DNA of 64,000 bases from NCBI GenBank assembly GCA_020053105.1, contig JAGVNU010000085.1, positions 89,124-153,123 on the forward strand, given 5' to 3'. Made by a program: the position numbers and the translations under genes. Positions 54,503-61,992 of this stretch are shown here, piece by piece (the first letter of the stretch is position 1; every line of letters begins with the position of its first letter). This stretch comes from Thermodesulfovibrionia bacterium. Its GTDB lineage: Bacteria; Nitrospirota; Thermodesulfovibrionia; UBA6902. The notes beneath the pieces were generated by a model, which saw only the letters and a program-made list of their open reading frames with translations, was not told the origin of the DNA and searched no databases.

Positions 54503-55251
54503 ACAAGGCAAGCGTTATCGGGATCTTTCTCGGCATTGCGGCAATACTGGGCGGCAACCTCCTTGAGGGAGGAAGTATCAGTTCCATTGTGCAGGGGTCC
54601 GCGGCCCTTATAGTATTCGGCGGCACTATCGGCGCGACATTTCTGAGTTTTTCATTGAAGGACATAATGATGTCCGCACAAATGCTCAAAAGCGTATTTA
54701 TTGAGGAGAAACAGCTGCCGGACGATCATTTAATTATAAGGGACATGGTGGATTTTGCAGCCAAGGCGAGACAACGCGGGATTCTGTCACTGGACAGCGA
54801 GATGAACACTATCGGATACGGTTTTTTCAGACGCGCGCTCCGGCTGGTAATTGACGGCATAGACCCCAATATACTGCTCAGTTCTCTTGAACAGGAGAAC
54901 AGGACCTTTGAGGAGGAAAGGGGAAGGGCAGCAAAGGTATTTGAGGCAGCAGGAGGCTATGCCCCGACAATAGGAATAATAGGCGCTGTATTGGGACTTA
55001 TACATGTAATGGAAAATCTCAGTGATCCCGCAAAACTCGGCTCGGGAATTGCGGTCGCTTTTGTTGCGACAGTGTATGGCGTGGCCTCTGCAAATTTGTT
55101 ATTTCTGCCGATTGCGAAAAAAATGATTAATAATATTAAACGTGAAATATTCTTGAGAGAGATGATAATTGACGGGGTGCTCAGCATACAGGCCGGGAGG
55201 AGTCCGTATTACCTCAGGGAACATCTTAGTTCATACCTTTCAAGAAAATAA
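54499..55251 (+). CDS. motA: Flagellar stator protein, MotA/PomA type (first copy)
   Basis: A 250-residue MotA/TolQ/ExbB protein with four membrane helices: ASVIGIFLGIAAILGG, IVQGSAALIVFGGTIGATFLSF, GYAPTIGIIGAVLGLIHVMENL and GIAVAFVATVYGVASANLLFLPIA. The cytoplasmic loop (residues ~60-150) contains charged residues that contact FliG. The short form (~250 residues) resembles PomA, the sodium-type partner, more than the ~290-residue E. coli MotA; ion type remains inference. Overlaps PilZ by 4 bases and is followed by its motB with a 3-base gap. Confidence 0.92.
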   Translation: MNKASVIGIFLGIAAILGGNLLEGGSISSIVQGSAALIVFGGTIGATFLSFSLKDIMMSAQMLKSVFIEEKQLPDDHLIIRDMVDFAAKARQRGILSLDSEMNTIGYGFFRRALRLVIDGIDPNILLSSLEQENRTFEEERGRAAKVFEAAGGYAPTIGIIGAVLGLIHVMENLSDPAKLGSGIAVAFVATVYGVASANLLFLPIAKKMINNIKREIFLREMIIDGVLSIQAGRSPYYLREHLSSYLSRK

Positions 55252-55254
55252 ATA

Positions 55255-55965
55255 ATGAGAAAAAGACGGCCCAGAGAAGAAGAACACGAAAATACCGAGC
55301 GCTGGATGGTTTCCTACGCCGATTTCGTCACGCTTCTGTTTTGCTTCTTTACGGCAATGTATGCCATCAGCAATGTTGATACAAACAAGCTGGGTAAGTT
55401 TGTGGATTCAATGCGGTCTGCTTTTAATGTTGAGGGCGCACGAGGAAACGCAATTTCCGTTATTGAAGGGGTGCAGATCTTTATCCCCGCCGATGTTGAG
55501 GTAGAATCAAATGTCAAGGACATACTCGGAACGCTGGTAACGGATTCAAAGGGCGCTATTGATGTAAAGAGAGACGAACGGGGGGTGGTAATAACAGTTG
55601 CGGACAAATATTTCTTTGAATCGGGTTTGGCCGGCCTCAAGGATAATTCCAGGGAGGTGCTTGATAAAATTGCCTCGGCCCTTCTTGAAAATCCTAATAT
55701 GATACGGATAGAAGGTCATACCGACAATATTCCCATACACAATGAAACATTCCCTTCAAACTGGGAACTGTCCGCTTCCCGCGCAATAAATGTTGTAAAA
55801 TATTTTATCGACAACCATAATATTAAGCCGGAGAGAATATCTGCGATAGGTTATGCGGAAAACAAACCTGTAGCGACAAATGATGCCCCGGAGGGAAGGG
55901 CCAGGAACAGGAGGGTTGATATAGTGCTCCTAAGTGACAGTGAAAGCAAAAAAGAACCCAGATGA
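55255..55965 (+). CDS. motB: Flagellar stator protein, MotB/PomB type (short form)
   Basis: A 236-residue protein with a basic N-terminus, one membrane helix with the ion-binding Asp in WMVSYADFVTLLFCFFTAMYA (Asp ~23), a plug-linker region and an OmpA-like peptidoglycan-binding domain: ITVADKYFFESGLAGL, IEGHTDNIPI, NWELSASRAINVVKYFI and AENKPVATNDAPEGRARNRRVDI. It anchors stator complexes to the cell wall. Partner of the MotA at 54499; overlaps the next kinase gene by 4 bases. Confidence 0.93.
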   Translation: MRKRRPREEEHENTERWMVSYADFVTLLFCFFTAMYAISNVDTNKLGKFVDSMRSAFNVEGARGNAISVIEGVQIFIPADVEVESNVKDILGTLVTDSKGAIDVKRDERGVVITVADKYFFESGLAGLKDNSREVLDKIASALLENPNMIRIEGHTDNIPIHNETFPSNWELSASRAINVVKYFIDNHNIKPERISAIGYAENKPVATNDAPEGRARNRRVDIVLLSDSESKKEPR

Positions 55966-57440
55966 AAAAAAAGTTCAACATAAAGAAATTTCTCCTCATC
56001 AACAAAAACGTTAAAGACGGCAGTCTGCTTGAAGAGGCTTTCCGGCAAATATCTTCCCAGTTTGAAATCATAAGGGCCAGGGACACACAAAAAGCTGTCG
56101 GGGTGCTGAACAGCGAAAAGATTGACGCTGTTTTTATAGATTATACCTTCTTTGGTTCAGCCCCGGAGTTTTTCAGGGGAATGCAGAAAGGTAATCTGTA
56201 TATACCGGTTATCGCGATAATTCAGAAGGGGAAGGAATTGCAGGCTGCCGAGGCAATAAAAGAAGGCGCTTATGATTACCTGCTGAAAGACGCTGGTTAT
56301 GAGGATTCGCTTTCCAGGGTGCTTGAGAGGATACAGGGGGCATCCATTCTGAATAAAGATAAGGATGACCTGGAGCAGCAGTCCATGTTGTTCAGGCAGA
56401 TATATAAAAGCCAGAAGTGGTGGCAGAACATTATTGATTCTATAACCGATTATATCTTTGTAATTGATCAGAACTATAAGATATTGCGGACCAACAAGGC
56501 CTTTGCAAACCTTTTCGGTATGGAGCCGGCAGACATAATAATGAGACCGTACTATGAACTATTCGGCTTGAGCGGCCCCCACGAATGGTGTGTTTTGAGG
56601 GAAGGCAGGGACAGTGCGCCCCAGCGTTCAGTCGAGCGGACATTGAATGACACATATTATCTTATAAGCTGCTATCCTATATTTTATGATGAGCATGAGG
56701 CCGTGGTTTATATAATGAAGGACATTACTGAGACCCGCAGGCTGAAAGACCAGGTGTATCACCTTGACAAGCTGTCTTCTCTCGGTACTCTGACATCAGG
56801 GGTGGCCCATGAGATCAATAATCCTCTGACAGGAATTATCGGATATACCGAAATGCTCCTGATGAAGAATGAAGATGATACCACTAAAAAATACCTGCGC
56901 AATGTCTATGATTCAGCGCTTAGATGCAAGAGGATAGTTGAGAACATGCTTACATTTTCCAGGCAGATGCCGGCCCAGAAGAGTGTTGAAAATATAAATG
57001 ACATTATCGACAAGACCATAGAGCTGCATGAATACTGGCTGAAATCCACCAATATTGAAATAATCAGAAACTACGGAGAAGTACCTTATGTTTCAGTCGA
57101 CCGTCAGCAGATGCAACAGGTGGTCCTTAATCTGCTGATTAATGCCGAGCAGGCCATCTCCGATACAGACAGACGCGGAAGGATTGAGTTTAAAACATCT
57201 TTTGACAGTGAATCAAAATGCACACTGATAGAGGTGGCTGACAATGGCAAGGGAATACCTCAGGACATCCTGCCGAAGATTTTTGATCCCTTCTTTACCA
57301 CAAAGCCGGTGAACAAAGGGACAGGGCTCGGACTTTCGATAGCTCACGGCATCATCGCGGAACAGGGCGGGACCATCGAGGCCAGGAGTGTGTCGGGAAA
57401 GGGCACGTCATTTATTATAAGAATCCCGCAGATAAGCTGA
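55962..57440 (+). CDS. PAS histidine kinase with degenerate receiver-like N-terminus
   Basis: A 492-residue soluble protein. Residues ~10-125 look like a receiver: FLLINKNVKDG, AVFIDYTFF with an Asp at the usual site, and EGAYDYLLKDAG, but the acidic pair of the first loop is missing (INKN in place of DD), so phosphorylation is doubtful. A PAS domain (~145-260, QNYKILRTNKAFANLFGM) precedes a HisKA box GVAHEINNPLTGIIGYTEML (His ~283) and a complete ATPase (NLLINAEQA, DNGKGIP, GTGLGLSIAHGI). It overlaps motB by 4 bases and ends directly against the convergent motB copy. A partner for the orphan receiver at 53193 is plausible. Confidence 0.9.
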   Translation: MKKKFNIKKFLLINKNVKDGSLLEEAFRQISSQFEIIRARDTQKAVGVLNSEKIDAVFIDYTFFGSAPEFFRGMQKGNLYIPVIAIIQKGKELQAAEAIKEGAYDYLLKDAGYEDSLSRVLERIQGASILNKDKDDLEQQSMLFRQIYKSQKWWQNIIDSITDYIFVIDQNYKILRTNKAFANLFGMEPADIIMRPYYELFGLSGPHEWCVLREGRDSAPQRSVERTLNDTYYLISCYPIFYDEHEAVVYIMKDITETRRLKDQVYHLDKLSSLGTLTSGVAHEINNPLTGIIGYTEMLLMKNEDDTTKKYLRNVYDSALRCKRIVENMLTFSRQMPAQKSVENINDIIDKTIELHEYWLKSTNIEIIRNYGEVPYVSVDRQQMQQVVLNLLINAEQAISDTDRRGRIEFKTSFDSESKCTLIEVADNGKGIPQDILPKIFDPFFTTKPVNKGTGLGLSIAHGIIAEQGGTIEARSVSGKGTSFIIRIPQIS

Positions 57441-58943
57441 TTACCTGCCGCCCGGTATAATCGTGAACAGTTTTTCTTTGGTTATTACCTGCTCTGAAAG
57501 CTCCTTGATTACGGACGGCCCTTTAGTTTCGTTCTTTATTTCCGGTCCTTCCAGTCCCCTGTTTCGGACGCTTTTGGATTGGACTTTGTTTTTTGAAGTT
57601 TTGTTCCCGTTCTTCAATGATGATTGACCTTCCCTGATTATGGAATCATAATCAGGATTTTTTTTGACAACAGTTGTTTTCTCTTCGACAGGAATTTCAG
57701 GTTTATTTTTTATTCCTTTTATTATTACCGGATCTGCCAGCTCTTTGATAACAGACGGGCCTGTGTACTCCCTTTTTACATTCGATGACTGTTTATCTGG
57801 GGCGGGGATATCCTTTTTTGATGACTTATTATTCCCGGTTTTTAATGATGATTGACCATCCCTTATAATGGAATCATAATCAGGATTCCTGGCAGCAGAT
57901 GATTTCCCTTCGTCAGGAGTTGAAGCGCCGATCTTTTCTACAGGACGAAAAGCAGGCCATTCCTGTTTCCTGACAGTCGGCTGGCCCTCTCCTGTTTTGT
58001 TGCTTTCAGTATGGGCACTGGAGGCGCTCGCTGATTTCTTTTCATCAGCAGCGGGGATTTGTGAATTGTCAATCATGTGACCGAGTTCTTCGGATACTTT
58101 CTTCAATTGTTTTTCTTCACTGCTTGTTACCGCCTGCTTTGCCGCATTTCTCCTCGGCGCATCCATCTTCGGCGCACTGAGCGTTATGCTTATTCGTCTG
58201 TTTCGAGGGTCTTGCTTATTATCTTTAATCAGAGGGTCCGTGTCGGCGTAACCTGCGACACGGGTGATCCTTTTAGGGTCCAGTCCGGTGGCCTCGAGTT
58301 CTTTTCTTGCAGATGATGCCCTTTCTGTGGAAAGTTCCCAGTTGCTGTACTGGCTTCCGGCGTATGGCACCGAGTCTGTATGGCCCTCGATAGTGACCTG
58401 GTTCGGATATTTTTGTATGTCTGCACTGATTAATTTCAGGACTTCTTTTGCCTTTGGTGTCAATTTGGTGTTTCCCCGTTCGAACATTAAACTGCCCTCT
58501 TTGTCGATCATCTGTATCCTGATCCCTTCATCAACAATATCAACAAGAATCTGGTCCTGTACATCACTGAGCTTTTCCGCGATATCTTTTGTAAGAGCTT
58601 CTTCCATGTTGTTTAATTCCTCGGATGTTACTGAATTATCAAGGGCCTCATTTTTCTTATCAGCGAAAACCTTCTGCGAGTTTTCCCCTGACTCACCGAA
58701 TATCTCACTTGATTTCTCCATCCAGGATGTGCCGCCGCTGTCATATAAACTGAAATATTTAAAGTATGCGGAAAGCCGGGCCCTTTTTTCGTCGGAGGTC
58801 ATATTTAAGAGCCACATCAGCAGAAAAAAGGCCATCATCGCAGTCACGAAGTCTGCATAGGCAACTTTCCACGATCCTCCATGATGCCCGCCAGCAACTA
58901 CTTTTTTTACTTTTTTAACTATTACTGCTCTGTTTTTACTCAT
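57441..58943 (-). CDS. motB: MotB-like stator protein with long repeat-bearing C-terminus (second copy)
   Basis: A 500-residue protein, much longer than E. coli MotB (308). The N-terminus is the classical MotB form: GGHHGGSWKVAYADFVTAMMAFFLLMWLLN with the essential Asp, split here as GSWKVAYADF and VTAMMAFFLLMWLL. Residues ~155-260 form an OmpA domain (IEGHTDSVPY, NWELSTERASSARKEL, DPRNRRISITL). The last ~150 residues are a Lys/Ser-rich extension of two tandem units (353-428 and 429-500), each starting NPDYDSII, with GQSSLK and GPSVIKEL. Overlaps motA by 4 bases. The extension is probably periplasmic. Confidence 0.9.
   Translation of the reverse strand: MSKNRAVIVKKVKKVVAGGHHGGSWKVAYADFVTAMMAFFLLMWLLNMTSDEKRARLSAYFKYFSLYDSGGTSWMEKSSEIFGESGENSQKVFADKKNEALDNSVTSEELNNMEEALTKDIAEKLSDVQDQILVDIVDEGIRIQMIDKEGSLMFERGNTKLTPKAKEVLKLISADIQKYPNQVTIEGHTDSVPYAGSQYSNWELSTERASSARKELEATGLDPKRITRVAGYADTDPLIKDNKQDPRNRRISITLSAPKMDAPRRNAAKQAVTSSEEKQLKKVSEELGHMIDNSQIPAADEKKSASASSAHTESNKTGEGQPTVRKQEWPAFRPVEKIGASTPDEGKSSAARNPDYDSIIRDGQSSLKTGNNKSSKKDIPAPDKQSSNVKREYTGPSVIKELADPVIIKGIKNKPEIPVEEKTTVVKKNPDYDSIIREGQSSLKNGNKTSKNKVQSKSVRNRGLEGPEIKNETKGPSVIKELSEQVITKEKLFTIIPGGR
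57444..57887 (-). repeat. Tandem duplication in the C-terminal region of the second motB
   Basis: Two units of about 76 and 72 codons, 57887-57660 and 57659-57444. Each encodes NPDYDSIIR(D/E)GQSSLK, a Lys/Ser/Asn-rich linker and GPSVIKEL. The duplication is visible in the DNA as well as the protein. Confidence 0.8.
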
Positions 58944-59788
58944 TTTCTCATGGCATCTTCAAGCTCGCTAAAACCCGGTTTTGCGCCTGAAGGAATAACT
59001 CGTCTGGCATACTCGACAGCAATTTGCGGAGCCGCGCCTCCGACAAAGGATACAAGCGCAATCTTGATGACCTGAAAAGTTACCATATCTTCTCCTGCAA
59101 TATGCTCAAGGTGGGTGGCTATCGGGCCTACAAATCCGTAACTCAGTAAGACTCCAAGGAATGTCCCGACAAGCGCAGCTCCGATACTGTGTCCCAGCAC
59201 CTCCGGGGGTTCAGAGATTTTCGCCATTGTAAGAACAACGCCAAGGACCGCCGCGACAATACCGAGGGCCGGAAGTCCATCGGCAACCTTGTTGATACTG
59301 TGGGCCGGGATCATCGCTTCGTGATGGTGCGACTCAAGTTCGAGGTCCATTATATTTTCAAGCTCAAAGGCGGTAACATTAGCGGAGATAATTACTTTGA
59401 GGTTATCGCATATGAAGTTGACGGCATGATGATTTTTAAGGATGCTCGGGTATTTGGTGAACAAGGGGCTTTCGTCGGGCTTTTCGATATCCGCCTCAAT
59501 TGCTATAAGCCCTTCTTTTCTCATCTTAGTGAATATACCATTGAGCACTCCGAGGATCTCAAGGAATTCATCTTTGCTCGTGCCTTTGGCGGAGATGACC
59601 CTTGAGATGCTCTTTGTGACGATACCAACAACTTTTGAGGGGGAAGAGATAAGGAATGCCCCGGTCGCAGCGCCTCCGATAATGAGAAGCTCAACCGGCT
59701 GAAAAAGAAGACTGAGATTTCCATGCTCCAGAACATAACCGCCTATAACAGATCCAAGGACAACGACGATTCCAATTAATACAAACAT
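58940..59788 (-). CDS. motA: Flagellar stator protein MotA, classical form (second copy)
   Basis: A 282-residue MotA close to the E. coli size. Features: N-terminal helix pair (IGIVVVLGSVIGGYVLEHG, PVELLIIGGAATGAFLI), the large cytoplasmic loop with KMRKEGLIAIEADIEKP, then ALGIVAAVLGVVLTMAKI and ALVGTFLGVLLSYGFVGPIA. The full loop and the MotB partner with a classical N-terminus suggest the proton-type stator. It is the first gene behind the sigma-28-like promoter (59864-59891) with ATG preceded by AAAGGA, and overlaps its motB by 4 bases. Confidence 0.94.
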   Translation of the reverse strand: MFVLIGIVVVLGSVIGGYVLEHGNLSLLFQPVELLIIGGAATGAFLISSPSKVVGIVTKSISRVISAKGTSKDEFLEILGVLNGIFTKMRKEGLIAIEADIEKPDESPLFTKYPSILKNHHAVNFICDNLKVIISANVTAFELENIMDLELESHHHEAMIPAHSINKVADGLPALGIVAAVLGVVLTMAKISEPPEVLGHSIGAALVGTFLGVLLSYGFVGPIATHLEHIAGEDMVTFQVIKIALVSFVGGAAPQIAVEYARRVIPSGAKPGFSELEDAMRK

Positions 59789-59863
59789 GTTTTTCCTTTG
59801 TCCTTTTAACTATTTGTAATATTTCGCTATAATGCGTAATTATTAAGATTTATCTACCTGTAA

Positions 59864-59891
59864 TTATCGGTACTATGCCTGGGAAACTTTA
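59864..59891 (-). promoter_or_regulatory. Sigma-28 (FliA)-like promoter of the second motAB
   Basis: On the minus strand: TAAAGTTT (59891-59884), a 12-base spacer, ACCGATAA (59871-59864). The FliA consensus is TAAAGTTT-N11-GCCGATAA, so there is one mismatch and one extra spacer base. The motA start codon is about 75 bases downstream. The rest of 59789-60016 holds nothing I recognise. Confidence 0.6.
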
Positions 59892-60016
59892 AAAGCCGTA
59901 ATAATCTGACTGTCCGTGCTTATCAGCTATGTCAAGATGCTAAAATCGGGATGGCCTTGATTATATTTTCAGGTTAATTTATCTTAAATTAAAATAAAAC
60001 ACCGGAGATCCCGTTT

Positions 60017-60205
60017 ATGGAATGCAGGATGGAAAAAAGTAATGCCTATTGCAACTGCACGTACGGTTCGTGCGAAAGAAAATTCAAATGCTGTGAATGC
60101 CTTCATTATCACAGGAGAAATAATGAGCTTCCTGCATGCTTTTTTAATGAGAAAGAGGAACGCACGTACAACCGCTCAGTCAGTTATTTTATAAGCACAA
60201 GATAA
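60017..60205 (+). CDS. DUF6485-like small cysteine-rich protein
   Basis: A 62-residue protein with seven Cys: one at the N-terminus and then CNCTYGSCERKFKCCECLHYH, followed by RRNNELPACFF. The C-N-C-T-Y, K-C-C-E-C and H-R-R-x-x-E-L-P-A-C-F pattern is the small DUF6485 family, found in anaerobes, of unknown function; a metal or iron-sulfur site is likely. The start ATG 60017 follows CCGGAG; a second ATG lies at 60029. No operon partner. Confidence 0.7.
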   Translation: MECRMEKSNAYCNCTYGSCERKFKCCECLHYHRRNNELPACFFNEKEERTYNRSVSYFISTR

Positions 60206-60263
60206 AGTTTTTTTATCTGAAAAATCTTATTGCGAATTACAAATATATATTTTTTATCCAGTG

Positions 60264-60280
60264 ATAGTGCACACTATAAT
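60264..60280 (+). promoter_or_regulatory. Putative tRNA-Leu promoter -10 element with overlapping palindrome
   Basis: TATAAT at 60275-60280 lies 34 bases before the tRNA; the -35 region is only T-rich. ATAGTG (60264-60269) and CACTAT (60272-60277) form an inverted repeat that overlaps the -10, possibly a regulator site or chance. Confidence 0.35.
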
Positions 60281-60313
60281 GTCACGCGGTTTGGCATTTT
60301 TACAGCACAGGAA

Positions 60314-60399
60314 GCCGGAGTGGTGAAATGGCAGACGCGCCGGACTCAAAATCCGGTAGGGGCAACCCTGTGCGGGTTCAACTCCCGCCTCCGGCACCA
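60314..60399 (+). tRNA. tRNA-Leu (anticodon CAA), CCA encoded
   Basis: The acceptor stem GCCGGAG (60314-60320) pairs with CTCCGGC (60389-60395), then A and CCA. The anticodon stem CCGGA/TCCGG holds a 7-base loop CTCAAAA with anticodon CAA. The long variable arm (TAGGGGCAACCCTG) is class II, as expected for leucine, and the T-arm is GCGGG/CCCGC with loop TTCAACT. Confidence 0.95.
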
Positions 60400-60468
60400 T
60401 CTTTAAAATCAATGAGTTGCAGTGTTTAAGCATTGGGTCATTCCTTCCTCTGAAACAGGCATTTTTTC

Positions 60469-60482
60469 AAATTGTGCCCATT
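60469..60482 (+). repeat. 14-base direct repeat, left copy
   Basis: AAATTGTGCCCATT. The same 14 bases occur at 61340-61353; the two copies flank the HigBA-type module, about 70 bases downstream of tRNA-Leu. It may mark the insertion of a small element. Confidence 0.6.
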
Positions 60483-60561
60483 CAAGAGATTCTCTACATT
60501 TTTATAACCAGTTTCATATCAAGCGCATCGGCATTTTTTTCAGGGTCTCAGGTGGTGCCTG

Positions 60562-60861
60562 CTATGCCGTCTTCTCTAACCGTTGCAAAGATATTACCAG
60601 TTTCATATTAAACACCTTTGCTATTCTGTCAAGGAATTCAAGGGAAGGCATACGTTTATCATGGGAACTCTCAAGCCTTGAGATGACCTGCTGGCTTGTA
60701 TTAATCTTTTTTGCCAATTGCGCCTGTGTGATGTGATGCGCTTGCCTCAATCCTGCTATTTCCTGAGCTATCTTTCTTTTGGCTTCCGCCCTGTCAAAAT
60801 AAATTCTGAATTCCTTGTTTTTTAAATTTTTCTCAATATGTTTATCAAGGTCGCTTTTCAT
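60562..60861 (-). CDS. higA: HigA-type antitoxin (XRE helix-turn-helix)
   Basis: A 99-residue protein with an XRE HTH at residues ~30-85: IAQEIAGLRQAHHITQAQLAKKINTSQQVISRLES, split as IAGLRQAHHITQAQLAKK and INTSQQVISRLES, and MPSLEFLDRIAKVFN. It follows the toxin gene with a 4-base ATGA overlap, the usual order in HigBA systems (toxin first). It should neutralise the toxin and, with it, repress the promoter carrying the CCTATAGG palindrome. Relationship to any named HigA group not checked. Confidence 0.83.
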   Translation of the reverse strand: MKSDLDKHIEKNLKNKEFRIYFDRAEAKRKIAQEIAGLRQAHHITQAQLAKKINTSQQVISRLESSHDKRMPSLEFLDRIAKVFNMKLVISLQRLEKTA

Positions 60862-61208
60862 CTTTTCACCTCCATTAACTGTTTCAGCCTTTGTCTGGCT
60901 GTCTCTATCTCTCTTACAGGCGCTTTAGGAGTCTTTTTCAAGTAGGCATGCAGCAGGATCATCTCATTGCCTCTCAGGACAGCATAAAATATTCTGTGCT
61001 GTTTGCCATGTGTCCTTATCTTCAATTCCCAAAGCTTACCCTCTATCTGCCTGAAATCAACTCCTACAGCATCCGTGCCGTATTCCTGTATTCCTTGTAA
61101 TGCAGAAAACAGGTCTGCTCTTTCTTCCTTGTTGCCGATATCATCAATATATTTTTCAACCGGAGCTTTCCCTGAAGGAGTCCGCCAATAATTTATATGA
61201 AACAGCAT
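60858..61208 (-). CDS. higB: HigB/Gp49-like toxin (RelE superfamily)
   Basis: A 116-residue protein of the phage-derived Gp49-like/HigB family: GKAPVEKYIDDIGNKEERADLF, the core KLWELKIRTHGKQHRIFYAVL, then EMILLHAYLKKTPKAPVREIETARQR. These RelE-fold proteins are ribosome-dependent mRNA interferases. The start codon lies only 5 bases after the predicted -10, so the transcript would be nearly leaderless. Antitoxin gene overlaps downstream. Confidence 0.85.
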   Translation of the reverse strand: MLFHINYWRTPSGKAPVEKYIDDIGNKEERADLFSALQGIQEYGTDAVGVDFRQIEGKLWELKIRTHGKQHRIFYAVLRGNEMILLHAYLKKTPKAPVREIETARQRLKQLMEVKR

Positions 61209-61213
61209 GACTT

Positions 61214-61242
61214 ATGATACAACCTATAGGCTGTACTGTCAA
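61214..61242 (-). promoter_or_regulatory. Promoter and operator of the HigBA-type module
   Basis: On the minus strand: TTGACA (61242-61237), a 17-base spacer, TATCAT (61219-61214). The spacer contains the palindrome ACAGCCTATAGGTTGT (61234-61219), symmetric except for one base pair, suited to an XRE dimer. The position between -35 and -10 would block RNA polymerase, as expected for autoregulation. Confidence 0.7.
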
Positions 61243-61301
61243 ATATGATAAAGACACCGATTAGATAAACTCTTAATGTACAGTTTTGTATACCTGATAA
61301 G

Positions 61302-61337
61302 AAAAAAAAGGGATAACACCGATTAAGATGCTATCCC
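61302..61337 (-). terminator. Rho-independent terminator on the minus strand without an evident gene
   Basis: On the minus strand GGGATAGCATC (61337-61327) pairs with GGTGTTATCCC (61320-61310) including two G-T pairs, with a 6-base loop and eight Ts (61309-61302). No intact minus-strand gene ends before it; 61338-61591 contains only short meaningless frames. It is probably the leftover of a lost gene. Confidence 0.7.
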
Positions 61338-61339
61338 TA

Positions 61340-61353
61340 AAATTGTGCCCATT
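61340..61353 (+). repeat. 14-base direct repeat, right copy
   Basis: AAATTGTGCCCATT, identical to 60469-60482. It lies just beyond the orphan terminator and is followed by a second, partial copy (TTTTGTGCCCAT). In the remaining bases up to 61591 I see no gene. Confidence 0.6.
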
Positions 61354-61591
61354 TTGTGCCCATCAGCTTTCAAACTAACTGATTTTCTATCCAACGCCTT
61401 CCAACATACCTGAGTCATAAAGGTCTTTATAACTATTTTTTGACCTTGGATGTCGATAGTAGACAATGGTTGAAAATTTTTTATAATCGTGCAGATAAGC
61501 CGGCATTGCAGAAACAGTCTTGCGGAGGATATATGGGAGATGTATTTTTAAACCTTGTAATAAATCACAGGGGGGCCTACAATACATCCAT

Positions 61592-61771
61592 ATGAAAAAG
61601 ATAATAACATCTTTAAAAAAGATAACAATTTACTGCGAGGATTTAGAAAAAACGATCGATGAAGACGGGTGTTACGATGCAAAAGGTTCAACGATCTGCA
61701 AGGACTGTTCAAAAAAACCCGAGCGTAAAAAAGTTAATTGGGGAAATAAAGGCAATAAAATAACTCAATAG
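61592..61771 (+). CDS. Small hypothetical protein with Cys pairs
   Basis: A possible 59-residue protein from ATG 61592. Cys residues lie in YCEDLE, GCYDAKG and ICKDCSKK, a spacing that could bind a metal; the C-terminus is Lys-rich. The frame continues upstream without good codons, and a G-run 20 bases before the ATG is too far for a normal ribosome site. Not recognised as a family. It lies alone between the tRNA-linked module and the helicase, and could be noise. Confidence 0.4.
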   Translation: MKKIITSLKKITIYCEDLEKTIDEDGCYDAKGSTICKDCSKKPERKKVNWGNKGNKITQ

Positions 61772-61884
61772 GCAGGGGATGCCGGTAAGGTTTTCCCGTG
61801 GCTGCAGAGCCTCAACGCTAAAGCGCGCTGGCAAGAAGAACCGGAAGGAGTGCTTGACACAACTTCCTCAAACTGTTACGCTTA

Positions 61885-61908
61885 GTCACTGCAAATAACT
61901 GCAGTGAC
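61885..61908 (+). promoter_or_regulatory. Hairpin in the leader of the DEAD-box helicase gene
   Basis: GTCACTGCA (61885-61893) and TGCAGTGAC (61900-61908) pair perfectly around a 6-base loop. It lies 85 bases before the helicase start. Long structured leaders are known for cold-induced RNA helicase genes, so this may be an RNA control element or an operator; no T run follows. Confidence 0.45.
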
Positions 61909-61992
61909 CGGATGAGAACTACGTCATTGTAAACCCCCGAATACACCTTGGCTTATTCCCCCGAACGCAGAAAAAAAGAAAGAAGGAGTTTT

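Noticed and set aside
61338..61400. Minus-strand reading resembling an integrase tail (WAQNGHN)
   Set aside because: Stops interrupt all frames and the match is only a few residues; not enough to call an integrase remnant.
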